21,316 bases of DNA from a virus: the IMG/VR virus record IMGVR_UViG_3300030012_001023, positions 8,086 to 29,401 of that record; one strand, given 5' to 3'. The notes beneath the pieces are model-generated. The model worked only from the letters and a program-made list of their open reading frames with translations, had not been told where the DNA came from and did not search any database. The translations under genes were made by a program, and so were the position numbers. Numbering within the stretch: the stretch's first letter is position 1; each line of letters starts with the position of its first letter. Below are positions 1-5,690 of the stretch, piece after piece.

Positions 1-1538
1 TAAGGCGGAAAAGTTTTGATATAACCATACTTTTTACCAAAGCTACCTAGTTTGTTTAGGAAACCACCAATAGCTGGAAAGGCATCAAAGTATTTGTTAA
101 TCAAAGCTTCAGCCGCTTTTGTATTTATATCAAGAGTATCTGCAAGTTTATGTGGGCCCATGCCATAGGCTAAGCCAAAGTTAATAGTCTTAACGTTTGT
201 TCTTAGCTTACCATGTTTAGGACATTTACACTTGCTTTTGTTCTTCATATAACTGCAATCATCTTCAGCTGCATCTGCCCACTCTTGTCCGTATACAAGA
301 TCAGCACACACACTGTGTAAGTCTTGTCCTTGTTTAAGAGCTTTTATCCATACAGGATCTTGACTGCCAAATGCAATCACATTAAGTTCCTGAGAAGAGT
401 AGTCAGAAGAAACAAAACACCAACCATCAGGAGCCAGAAAACAATTACGGAACTTATTATCCGCAGGTATCTGTTGCATGTTTGGCTTCTTGGATGCGAC
501 GCGTCCAGTGTCAAGTATTTGATTGAATTGCGTATGTATCTTACCATCGCTTGAAACAAATTTAAAGAAGTCATTACCATAAGAAGTAGCCAGCTTCATC
601 TTTTCTTTGTACTTAACATACAAATCAATGATCTTGTGCTGACGTCTGTACTTATACATCTTCTTACCGTTAACATCTTCTAGTTCAGGGACCAACTTTT
701 GAAATACTTTGAGCACTTGTGTAGGACTGGTCCACTTAATCCCAACTTTACGTAACTCTTCTTGTGGAGTAAACAAGTCACCCTGAATATGAGACAACAC
801 AAAGCACGACAACTCTGGGACGACTCTTACCAGGTTATCTAATTTATCCCTCATACTCAAGGCTTCTTGTTCGCTTGCTTTTGCAATAACTTCCCACTTA
901 TCCTTATCAATATTTAAACCATTGTACTCTATATCAGAAAAAGCTAGTACTGCTCTGTTCTCTAGTCTTACTACATTACCAAGTTTAAACTCAGTAATCT
1001 TAGGAAGCTGCAGTTTACGTAGCTTACATAAATACTCTACATCTTTGGCACCGTATACTATCTGGTCATCACGATAAGCTTGTCCCGATAACCCTATAAA
1101 TTGGTTTCTCACTTCTTTATTTAACTCTACATTTAAGTAGCGTTTGCAGAGGTCTTTTAGTCCATAACCTATGTGACGACCACAAGATAGTATTCTCTCA
1201 ACCAAAAAAGTATCATACACGCCATCACATTCTATTCCAGCCCAACGTTTGATAAACTTATAATCAAACTTAGCATTGTGAAATATCTTTGTGATAGCAG
1301 GTGATTCTAATATATTTTTTAAAGGCTCTATACTTATGTATCTAGTATCAATAACAAACTGCTGATGTTCATCACCGATCTGAAACATAATCATCTTCTT
1401 ACATGTAAAATCAAAACCTTCTGTCTCAGTGTCAACACCAAGTACTTTTTTATTGTAGCAATAGTCTACTACATCTTTAATTGTCCCTAGGCGATACGAA
1501 TCGCTCAAACTCGTCGTTTGCGTTACGAATGTTATCAT
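1..1538 (-). CDS. Family A DNA polymerase with 3'-5' exonuclease domain (C-terminus beyond window)
   Basis: This is the replicative DNA polymerase of the phage, extending DNA from a primer and proofreading with an N-terminal exonuclease. I translated the reverse strand by hand: 512 codons are present and the frame stays open to the left edge. Exonuclease motifs are D36-T-E38, H-N-A-K-F-D92 and Y162-G-A-K-D166, the DEDDy type. Polymerase motif A is D379-Y-S-S-Q-E384 and motif B runs from K450 through N-F-G to Y458-G. Motif C (usually H-D-E) would lie beyond base 1. The chosen ATG at 1538 lies inside the upstream small gene and overlaps it by 62 bases; an AAAAGGA stretch sits just before it. 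The sequence between this ATG and the first exonuclease motif is short, so a later start is unlikely. Family assignment is firm; the exact start is less so. Confidence 0.93.
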   Translation of the reverse strand, partial: MITFVTQTTSLSDSYRLGTIKDVVDYCYNKKVLGVDTETEGFDFTCKKMIMFQIGDEHQQFVIDTRYISIEPLKNILESPAITKIFHNAKFDYKFIKRWAGIECDGVYDTFLVERILSCGRHIGYGLKDLCKRYLNVELNKEVRNQFIGLSGQAYRDDQIVYGAKDVEYLCKLRKLQLPKITEFKLGNVVRLENRAVLAFSDIEYNGLNIDKDKWEVIAKASEQEALSMRDKLDNLVRVVPELSCFVLSHIQGDLFTPQEELRKVGIKWTSPTQVLKVFQKLVPELEDVNGKKMYKYRRQHKIIDLYVKYKEKMKLATSYGNDFFKFVSSDGKIHTQFNQILDTGRVASKKPNMQQIPADNKFRNCFLAPDGWCFVSSDYSSQELNVIAFGSQDPVWIKALKQGQDLHSVCADLVYGQEWADAAEDDCSYMKNKSKCKCPKHGKLRTNVKTINFGLAYGMGPHKLADTLDINTKAAEALINKYFDAFPAIGGFLNKLGSFGKKYGYIKTFPP

Positions 1539-1722
1539 TTGTTAATCCTTTTAAGAATGTGTCTTCAAACTCTAGTAGATACTTAGCATATGTCATACTA
1601 ACTTCTTCTCCTTGCCACATTACAGTTTCTCTACCCTCAGAATATGCTCTCATGTATGCATTTCTAAGGTCTTCCATATAGCCTTCTTGTATAGCTATAT
1701 ATAATTCTTTCATCTTTCCCAT
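1477..1722 (-). CDS. Small acidic protein of unknown function upstream of DNA polymerase
   Basis: This gene encodes 81 residues that I do not recognise. The protein is soluble, rich in Glu, Asp, Tyr and Arg, and probably helical, with no membrane segment or cysteine motif. Its ATG at 1722 shares one base with the stop codon of the preceding 65-residue gene, and its 3' end overlaps the 5' end of the DNA polymerase gene by 62 bases in another frame. This tight packing suggests the three are co-transcribed and translationally coupled. A role near replication is only a guess from position. The opposite-strand open frame over the same bases is treated as a shadow because every neighbour is on the minus strand. 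Confidence 0.7.
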   Translation of the reverse strand: MGKMKELYIAIQEGYMEDLRNAYMRAYSEGRETVMWQGEEVSMTYAKYLLEFEDTFLKGLTNDNIRNANDEFERFVSPRDN

Positions 1723-1919
1723 TACTTATATGATTCTATCTGGTTAATTTTTTCAGTAAAAAGTTGTGCTTCCATAGATAATAATGTTTCTAACAAAACT
1801 CTATGCTTACGTAATATCTCAGTAGCTCCATCTTCCCACTTCTCAAGATTTATAATAGTTCTCTGCACACTCTGTATGACAAGAATTATTTCATCTCTAG
1901 TTAATTCTAATTTGTCCAT
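1722..1919 (-). CDS. Small helical protein of unknown function
   Basis: A 65-residue protein with no recognised family. The sequence is a run of alternating charged and leucine/isoleucine positions (for example the stretch around residues 24-50), consistent with two amphipathic helices forming a helical hairpin. There are no cysteines and no signal peptide. The ATG at 1919 is about 20 bases after a terminator-like hairpin on the same strand, so transcription must either read through that hairpin or begin close by. The stop codon overlaps the start of the next gene by one base. Small size keeps confidence moderate. Confidence 0.65.
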   Translation of the reverse strand: MDKLELTRDEIILVIQSVQRTIINLEKWEDGATEILRKHRVLLETLLSMEAQLFTEKINQIESYK

Positions 1920-1937
1920 ATCTAATTAGTTGTGCAT

Positions 1938-1968
1938 AAAAAAGGGAGAACATTACTGCACTCCCTTT
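1938..1968 (-). terminator. Intrinsic terminator after the 28-residue peptide gene
   Basis: On the minus strand AAAGGGAG (1968-1961) pairs with CTCCCTTT (1948-1941) across a 12-base loop, and the run of T continues to 1938. This is an eight-pair stem with a U tract, the standard form of a rho-independent terminator. It follows the tiny membrane peptide gene and precedes the 65-residue gene, so it may also act as an attenuator for the polymerase operon. Confidence 0.75.
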
Positions 1969-1993
1969 CTATGCGTTAATAATAATAATTTGT

Positions 1994-2080
1994 TTACCTT
2001 TTTACGTTTTCTATTATTCTTATTATTGTTAATCTAACTAGTAGATATATTGTAATAATAATAAATAACTTTCCAAACAT
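1994..2080 (-). CDS. 28-residue hydrophobic membrane peptide
   Basis: Hand translation of the reverse strand from ATG at 2080 gives 28 residues beginning MFGKLFIIITIYLLV and ending in a basic tail with ENVKR, then TAA. A run of roughly 18 Ile, Leu, Val, Phe and Thr residues is long enough for a single membrane-spanning helix, with positive charges at both ends. A Bacteroidota-like promoter lies about 55 bases upstream and a terminator about 25 bases downstream, so the peptide is the only reading frame of its own transcript. No family is recognised. It could be a small host-membrane effector, a holin-like or toxin-like peptide, or a chance frame in a small RNA. The clean promoter-ORF-terminator layout is the main support. 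Confidence 0.5.
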   Translation of the reverse strand: MFGKLFIIITIYLLVRLTIIRIIENVKR

Positions 2081-2135
2081 GTAAACTTGATTCTCTAAAA
2101 TGAGGTTATAATAAAAACTTATACAATTATGTGAA

Positions 2136-2167
2136 CAAATATACTACAATAATATATATGTAACAAA
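2136..2167 (-). promoter_or_regulatory. Bacteroidota-type promoter, minus strand
   Basis: The reverse complement reads TATATTTG at 2143-2136, matching the TAnnTTTG (-7) element of Bacteroidota housekeeping promoters. TTTG (-33) lies at 2167-2164, with a 20-base gap inside the usual spacing. Transcription would start near 2130, giving a leader of about 50 bases before the 28-residue peptide gene. It sits just downstream of the stop codon of the 214-residue gene. Confidence 0.65.
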
Positions 2168-2171
2168 TTAT

Positions 2172-2816
2172 TTACGATTTTATTTGACTTACATCTACAG
2201 AGACACCATTAGCGGCGCATTTTTCTACAAACGCCTCTAAATCAGATATATAGAAAGACTCATTTGTTGAAGTTTTTGTTATAGCTTCATATTTTACCTT
2301 ATCAATAGGCAAAATTGTATGGTCAATCTTTTCGTTGTTTGTTAAAATAACGTCAGTATTAGCGAAGATCAGCTTACCATCGTGTGTACAATAGTCACCG
2401 TCTTTACCTCTACGTTTAGCAATGTTATACGCATTGTCTACTTGATATTCATTGTTAGGATATATAGATTCTTCAATGATAACACGAAGTCTCTTACCCA
2501 ACGCCTTAGGATTTAGATAGTTTAGATTACAAACATCCTGTCCCTTAGCATTAAGAGTCCATTTAAGTTTATCTACATCTAGTCCAAAGTGTTTTAGAAT
2601 ATCTTTCGGATCTGCTGGATACCAAGCACGGCGAATACCGGGCTCATATAACTCATCAGACTCATTAAATAAAGATATTGCGCGATCATCAGTTGACCTT
2701 GTGTTTATACGTTCACCAATCTCAACCATAATTTTATCTCTATCTATTCTACGAAAACTCATTAGCAGAGTATCACCTACCTTGAGGTTCTCTGGCTTTA
2801 CCTTAATCTTCTTCAT
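2172..2816 (-). CDS. Conserved-looking phage protein of unknown function
   Basis: A 214-residue soluble protein that I cannot place in a family. The N-terminus is Lys-rich with a KVGDTLL segment that resembles a short beta-barrel-like turn. The middle has W-Y-P and mixed charged segments, and residues about 150-190 look beta-rich and then helical. There is no signal peptide, no membrane segment and no recognisable catalytic motif. The ATG overlaps the TGA-type end of the preceding 82-residue gene by four bases, so the two are almost certainly translated from one message. A promoter of the next unit begins within a few bases of its stop codon. Replication-arm location suggests an early or middle gene; nothing more specific is supported. 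Confidence 0.8.
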   Translation of the reverse strand: MKKIKVKPENLKVGDTLLMSFRRIDRDKIMVEIGERINTRSTDDRAISLFNESDELYEPGIRRAWYPADPKDILKHFGLDVDKLKWTLNAKGQDVCNLNYLNPKALGKRLRVIIEESIYPNNEYQVDNAYNIAKRRGKDGDYCTHDGKLIFANTDVILTNNEKIDHTILPIDKVKYEAITKTSTNESFYISDLEAFVEKCAANGVSVDVSQIKS

Positions 2817-3061
2817 AATCCTGATACGTAATCATGTTCTTGTTGTGCCTGCACCAATTGTTCAAGTGTAATATCTCTAGAGACACAGTTAGAGCTTATT
2901 ACAAATATATTCCTGATGGGAACTGAGCATTCCCCCATAAAGTGAAGAGCTTCTCTTTCACAGATAAACTCTTTCTGGTTAGTTACTACTGCGTCTTTCT
3001 CAACGCATGTGTGGTCATCGTTATAATCTGACTTATAACGGATTACATAAACTTTGCTCAT
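2813..3061 (-). CDS. Small protein of unknown function
   Basis: This 82-residue protein starts MSKVYVIRYKSDYNDD and has four cysteines spread without CxxC pairing, so a zinc site is not obvious. The first strand (VYVIRY) and later VIS segment suggest a small alpha/beta fold. The gene follows a terminator and an unusual AT-rich triple repeat in its leader, and it overlaps the next gene by four bases. The clean start directly after an intergenic control region supports its being a real gene heading a two-gene unit. No function is assigned. Confidence 0.75.
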   Translation of the reverse strand: MSKVYVIRYKSDYNDDHTCVEKDAVVTNQKEFICEREALHFMGECSVPIRNIFVISSNCVSRDITLEQLVQAQQEHDYVSGL

Positions 3062-3070
3062 GATAATAAA

Positions 3071-3097
3071 TGTTAAAAATGTTAAAAATGTAAAAAA
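3071..3097. repeat. Three tandem 9-base units in the leader of the 82-residue gene
   Basis: TGTTAAAAA occurs at 3071-3079 and 3080-3088, and a one-base variant TGTAAAAAA at 3089-3097. On the transcribed minus strand this gives T-rich blocks between the terminator hairpin and the ATG at 3061. It may simply lengthen the U tract or open the leader for ribosomes. Confidence 0.6.
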
Positions 3098-3121
3098 TGG
3101 TAGCCTATAAAGCGGGCTACC
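3092..3121 (-). terminator. Intrinsic terminator after the small acidic protein gene
   Basis: On the minus strand GGTAGCC (3121-3115) pairs with GGCTACC (3105-3099) around a nine-base loop, followed by T residues at 3097-3092. The hairpin includes the last base of the stop codon of the 106-residue gene, so it closes the lipoprotein operon. Confidence 0.75.
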
Positions 3122-3441
3122 TAACGCTTCTTTATTGTATTTACACTAATCGGTTTACCAACCCTTCTATTTAGAAAACCAACAAACTCTGCATCTCTAT
3201 CATCTAGAGTGCCAAAGTGATGCAACTCTTGCTCATCATAACTATGATAAGGATTAAACTGCTTATCAAAAAGTTCTTGAGCCATGCCTCCTTCAAAGGG
3301 ACAACCAGCTTCCCAGATAGCTTCTCTTATGGTAATTAATCTTTTAAGATAATATTCCTCAGAGTAAATTTTCTGTTCCTCTCGTGTTTTATGAGTAAAG
3401 ATGCCAAAAGAATCGATTGTTTCATACTTACTTTCCATCAT
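3121..3441 (-). CDS. Small soluble protein of unknown function, last gene of lipoprotein operon
   Basis: The 106-residue product is rich in Glu, His, Tyr and Phe and has no signal peptide or membrane segment. A single cysteine lies in an E-A-G-C-P-F-E-G-G turn near the middle. The C-terminal part ends in a basic K-K-R. ATG codons at 3441 and 3438 are equally possible starts, and the gene overlaps the end of the preceding coiled-coil gene by 14 bases. A terminator follows at once. No family is recognised, and its job can only be inferred as linked to the operon that encodes the two lipoproteins. Confidence 0.75.
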   Translation of the reverse strand: MMESKYETIDSFGIFTHKTREEQKIYSEEYYLKRLITIREAIWEAGCPFEGGMAQELFDKQFNPYHSYDEQELHHFGTLDDRDAEFVGFLNRRVGKPISVNTIKKR

Positions 3442-3772
3442 TACCCTCCTTTTCTAAGTATTTCTTGTTCTCTAGTTTTACTACATTTTCTTCTAGTTCA
3501 GTAACTCTGCTGTTAGTACCACTTAGTCTAGCATTGATTGCATTAATCGTCTGAGCTAATGAGGAGATACTATCTGTGTAATACCTTTCTAATTCATATT
3601 TATCTGCAGCTTCTTCTTCATAATCAAAATCAAACTCCTCATCATCAATCTTCTGATTAAGATCTTCCCTTAACCGATCTGTTTGCTTTTCTAAACGCTT
3701 TATCTCTTCTTCAAGAGCCATATTCTTAGCATTAAGAGATGCTACGAGTTCTAATAATTCTTGTCTTTCCAT
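3428..3772 (-). CDS. Coiled-coil protein of unknown function
   Basis: From ATG at 3772 the product has 114 residues. It contains an N-terminal helix with heptad spacing (L-E-L-V-A-S-L-N-A-K pattern into E-I-K-R-L-E-K), a very acidic middle (D-D-E-E-F-D-F-D-Y-E-E-E) and a second heptad helix near the C-terminus (L-E-E-N-V-V-K-L-E). This is a soluble coiled-coil protein, probably oligomeric. An in-frame ATG at 3799 would add nine residues but those codons lie wholly inside the end of the lipoprotein gene. The 3772 ATG is just past that gene's stop, so I prefer it. It could be a partner of the membrane and lipoprotein gene products; it has no membrane anchor of its own. Confidence 0.72.
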   Translation of the reverse strand: MERQELLELVASLNAKNMALEEEIKRLEKQTDRLREDLNQKIDDEEFDFDYEEEAADKYELERYYTDSISSLAQTINAINARLSGTNSRVTELEENVVKLENKKYLEKEGNDGK

Positions 3773-3776
3773 ATTG

Positions 3777-4193
3777 TTAGTATATAAATTCAACTTCATC
3801 TATCATTGACTCTGGTATTAACGCAGAGTATATGTCCTCAGGAATTAGAGGATTAGTAAAAGAGTTATAATAGTATAGCTTACCACCATGTCTGTAAGTG
3901 AGATAATCTACATCACTACACTCAGGGTTCATAAGAGTATACATATATAACCTAACAGTTTCAGGATGATCCATCACCTGTAGTGTGTCACCACATTCTA
4001 TCTCACTCCAAAATACACCAATTGTAGTTACAGCTGGTATACCTGAAGTATGAATGTAAGCTTCACATCTCTCAACTTGAATTGGTTCTATGTCCAAGAC
4101 TTCATCTTCTTTGCTACAAGATGTTAGAGCCAAGCTAAGCACCATTAATAATGATGCAAAGCTTGCAAGTTTATGTAACGCTCTAGTCTTCAT
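3777..4193 (-). CDS. Lipoprotein with a predicted surface-export signal
   Basis: A 138-residue lipoprotein. The first 25 residues form a basic start followed by a hydrophobic stretch, then the lipobox L-T-S-C26, where signal peptidase II would cut and the cysteine would be acylated. The residues right after it are S-K-E-D-E, which fit the lysine-plus-acidic export signal that sends lipoproteins of Bacteroidota to the outer face of the outer membrane. The mature part is about 110 residues, acidic, with several further cysteines and aromatic residues, and matches no family I know. It overlaps the upstream membrane protein gene by 11 bases. A phage-encoded surface lipoprotein could block receptors against rival phages or take part in lysis; the export signal favours the first. 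Confidence 0.8.
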   Translation of the reverse strand: MKTRALHKLASFASLLMVLSLALTSCSKEDEVLDIEPIQVERCEAYIHTSGIPAVTTIGVFWSEIECGDTLQVMDHPETVRLYMYTLMNPECSDVDYLTYRHGGKLYYYNSFTNPLIPEDIYSALIPESMIDEVEFIY

Positions 4194-4419
4194 AATACCA
4201 CTTTCTTTGTGAGTAAGTTCTATTCTTTACCGCATCTTTTATAGCTAGTAAGAATAGAGTACATAATATTACAGCACATGCTATAAATAGTGTAACTATA
4301 AGTATGTCAAGAGTTCTAAAAACTATTAGTATTAATAAACTAACAGTTAAAAGAGCTGTGCATACCATTCGTAATGCTTCAAGAGTTATCCTCCATCTTT
4401 TTAATCCTTGTATACTCAT
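4183..4419 (-). CDS. Small integral membrane protein with two predicted helices
   Basis: The 78-residue product has two hydrophobic stretches, about residues 16-34 and 38-60, separated by a short turn, with a charged C-terminal tail (K-N-R-T-Y-S-Q-R-K-W). A helical hairpin in the inner membrane with both ends in the cytoplasm is the simplest topology. The ATG is two bases after the stop codon of the tiny lipoprotein gene, and the gene overlaps the next lipoprotein gene by 11 bases. Two-helix holins have this general size and shape, but so do immunity and superinfection-exclusion proteins, and no sequence signature separates these here. Confidence 0.77.
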   Translation of the reverse strand: MSIQGLKRWRITLEALRMVCTALLTVSLLILIVFRTLDILIVTLFIACAVILCTLFLLAIKDAVKNRTYSQRKWYYED

Positions 4420-4421
4420 AA

Positions 4422-4541
4422 CTATCTCTTCATTTTGCAGTGTGACTTTACATAGCCATTGCCGGTTAATACTTTAGGTCCTGAGCACGATACAATAGTA
4501 CCTGCTACTAATAATAATAAGATTAATCTAAATGCTTTCAT
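4422..4541 (-). CDS. 39-residue lipoprotein
   Basis: Reverse-strand translation from ATG at 4541 gives 39 residues: MKAFRLILLLLVAGTIVSC followed by a short mature peptide with a second cysteine and a basic end. The leader has a basic start, a leucine-rich core and the lipobox I-V-S-C19, so the cysteine should be lipidated. Unlike the 138-residue lipoprotein, the residues after C19 (S-G-P-K) carry no acidic export signal, so it probably stays on the periplasmic side. The stop codon ends two bases before the ATG of the two-helix membrane protein. Very short phage lipoproteins of this size are sometimes outer-membrane spanins. The gene is easily missed because of its length. Confidence 0.7.
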   Translation of the reverse strand: MKAFRLILLLLVAGTIVSCSGPKVLTGNGYVKSHCKMKR

Positions 4542-4664
4542 AATATTTAATTTGGTTGATTGTGTTATATTATATCATCTGATAAATTAGATACTAAGTA
4601 AAATCATGGCAAAATAGTGTGAGAGAGAGCTGATACACGCGCTCGCATAATACGATCTGTAATA

Positions 4665-4699
4665 TAAAAAAATAAATAGGGATACTTTCATATCCCTAT
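4665..4699 (-). terminator. Intrinsic terminator after the 112-residue gene
   Basis: On the minus strand TAGGGATA (4698-4691) pairs with TATCCCTA (4684-4677) around a six-base loop, extended by one A-T pair at each base, then an interrupted T tract to 4665. It lies five bases past the stop codon of the 112-residue gene. The 120 bases beyond it (4545-4664) hold no gene and probably carry the promoter of the lipoprotein operon; I see no exact TAnnTTTG there. Confidence 0.75.
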
Positions 4700-4703
4700 A
4701 TTA

Positions 4704-5042
4704 TTAAAGTGTTACTCTATTTCTAAAAGTTCCCTCTTGATTTGGATTAGGTGTTGTTGTTACAACAAGATTTTTCTTAGGTGTTACCTTAGAAGCATCA
4801 GACTCAGATATTAAACCTGTGTCTTCTATTGTATCTTTACCTAGTTTTGTTGTGAATACACACAAACCTATTTTGTACATATTTCCGTTTCTCTCGTATT
4901 CTACAATACGAAAACCTTTGAAAGAACCTTTGTGTTGTCCCTCTGGTAGTTTACTACCTACCTGAACAGCAGATTGTGCTGTGGATTTACTCCAAGCATC
5001 AGAAAATTGTTTAGCGTTTTTACACTCAATTACATTAGCCAT
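4704..5042 (-). CDS. Small basic protein of unknown function at the divergence point
   Basis: A 112-residue protein with no recognised family. It is soluble, rich in Lys, Thr, Ser and Gly, and its C-terminal third (T-P-K-K-N-L-V-V-T-T-T-P-N-P-N-Q) looks beta-rich. A single cysteine occurs early (I-E-C) and another in the central strand. It is the first gene of the leftward arm, has its own terminator, and faces away from the rightward promoters. Genes in this position in phages are often early-expressed, so it may be abundant or regulatory, but nothing in the sequence specifies a function. I found no clear promoter in the 80 bases upstream of its ATG. Confidence 0.78.
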   Translation of the reverse strand: MANVIECKNAKQFSDAWSKSTAQSAVQVGSKLPEGQHKGSFKGFRIVEYERNGNMYKIGLCVFTTKLGKDTIEDTGLISESDASKVTPKKNLVVTTTPNPNQEGTFRNRVTL

Positions 5043-5120
5043 AATTTAATAAATTTTATGTTAGTATTAATTTATGCGAACAATAGGGGGTGTCCCAATG
5101 CGCGCAAGACCGATAGGCGC

Positions 5121-5128
5121 TATATTTG
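5121..5128 (+). promoter_or_regulatory. Possible rightward promoter -7 element
   Basis: TATATTTG fits TAnnTTTG and lies in the gap between the divergent arms. It has no upstream TTTG at the right distance. It sits inside a short inverted repeat (TAGGC at 5114-5118 with GCCTA at 5134-5138), which could be an operator. Confidence 0.35.
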
Positions 5129-5166
5129 AGGAGGCCTACGCTCTCACAAAATTTCCAAAAATTTTT

Positions 5167-5174
5167 TATATTTG
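5167..5174 (+). promoter_or_regulatory. Rightward promoter -7 element for the 44-residue gene
   Basis: TATATTTG followed by CA, preceded by a T-rich tract, fits the Bacteroidota TAnnTTTG element. Transcription starting near 5180 would give a leader of about 45 bases to the ATG at 5225. No clear upstream TTTG is visible, so the -33 half is weak. Confidence 0.5.
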
Positions 5175-5224
5175 CACAATGACGTTTAAAGAAATACTTA
5201 GAAATTGTAAACAAAAGATAATAG

Positions 5225-5359
5225 ATGGCAAGATTAACAACAATAACAAGGACAGAAAACTCGAAAGTAAAAAGACCACAGACACACGCAAAGAGCAAAA
5301 GTAGTAAACTAAAGAGCTCTAAGAACTACAAAAAGAAATATAGAGGTCAAGGTAGATAA
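5225..5359 (+). CDS. 44-residue very basic protein
   Basis: Translation from ATG at 5225 gives 44 residues with about one third Lys or Arg, starting MARLTTITRTENSKVKRP and ending YRGQGR, with a Ser/Lys-rich centre. I recall short basic proteins with the same kind of ending in other phages of Bacteroidota, but cannot confirm this here. Such a protein would bind nucleic acid or be packaged with it. A promoter lies about 50 bases upstream. A different frame starting with ATG at 5179 overlaps most of it; that start would be leaderless and its composition is less protein-like, so I prefer this frame. It is the first gene of the rightward arm and is followed by the structured RNA. Confidence 0.65.
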   Translation: MARLTTITRTENSKVKRPQTHAKSKSSKLKSSKNYKKKYRGQGR

Positions 5360-5376
5360 TAATTAAATATTTTTTA

Positions 5377-5384
5377 TAACTTTG
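5377..5384 (+). promoter_or_regulatory. Promoter -7 element directly before the structured RNA
   Basis: TAACTTTG, followed by CA, fits TAnnTTTG exactly and follows an AT-only tract. The predicted start near 5388-5392 coincides with the first paired bases of the folded region. No upstream TTTG is seen at the expected spacing. Confidence 0.6.
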
Positions 5385-5389
5385 CAGAC

Positions 5390-5675
5390 TGAGGCACTCT
5401 CACCAGAGTATCACCCCTGAGGATCGAAAGAGCAGTAGGGGGTCAGACGTTGGATTGTAGGTCCTAAATAAGGACTAGAGTTTTCTCCAATAGCCTCACA
5501 AAAGAAAGGTATAGAACCTAGTTGGGATAGAATACATATTAGGTACGTGTGGTGAATTAACACCGAGATAATTATCCCTGGGTCTTCTCACAGAAGAAAG
5601 CACTGCTAGGTTTAAAGTCCTGACTGAAATTAAAAAAGGCGATAGTCGCTAGGGGGAACCTGTATTCAGACTGCA
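5390..5675 (+). ncRNA. Candidate structured RNA, or long structured leader, of unknown class
   Basis: About 290 bases with no credible reading frame, visibly richer in G and C than the flanks, starting at a promoter. The 5' domain closes with TGAGGC (5390-5395) and GCCTCA (5493-5498). It contains three hairpins: 5396-5400 with 5405-5409; 5413-5418 with 5437-5443, capped by a GAAA tetraloop at 5426-5429; and 5458-5465 with 5471-5477. The 3' domain has hairpins at 5507-5519, 5524-5529 with 5573-5578 (enclosing 5551-5554 with 5561-5564), 5583-5588 with 5592-5597, and 5607-5612 with 5657-5662 (enclosing 5639-5642 with 5646-5649). It is not recognisable as tRNA, tmRNA, RNase P RNA, or a group I or II intron. 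No U tract follows, so it may be the leader of the gene at 5691 or be processed. A packaging or capsid-associated RNA is one possibility, unproven. Confidence 0.6.
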
Positions 5676-5690
5676 CATATATTTATAATT

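Noticed and set aside
324-554. 76-codon plus-strand frame, and a 67-codon minus frame at 377-580
   Set aside because: Both lie inside the DNA polymerase gene, which carries clear exonuclease and polymerase motifs in its own minus-strand frame.
5056-5298. Hydrophobic minus-strand frame of 80 codons
   Set aside because: It covers the divergence zone and the antisense of the 44-residue gene, and looks like a low-complexity shadow of AT-rich DNA.
5074-5304. 76-codon plus-strand frame, including a possible start at 5179
   Set aside because: Its first half is upstream of or across the promoter at 5167, a start at 5179 would be leaderless, and the last part overlaps the better basic frame at 5225-5359.
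5390-5675. tRNA, tmRNA, RNase P RNA, and group I or II intron identities for the structured region
   Set aside because: No T-arm GTTCRA and CCA end, no RNase P conserved blocks, and no convincing intron core or domain V was seen.
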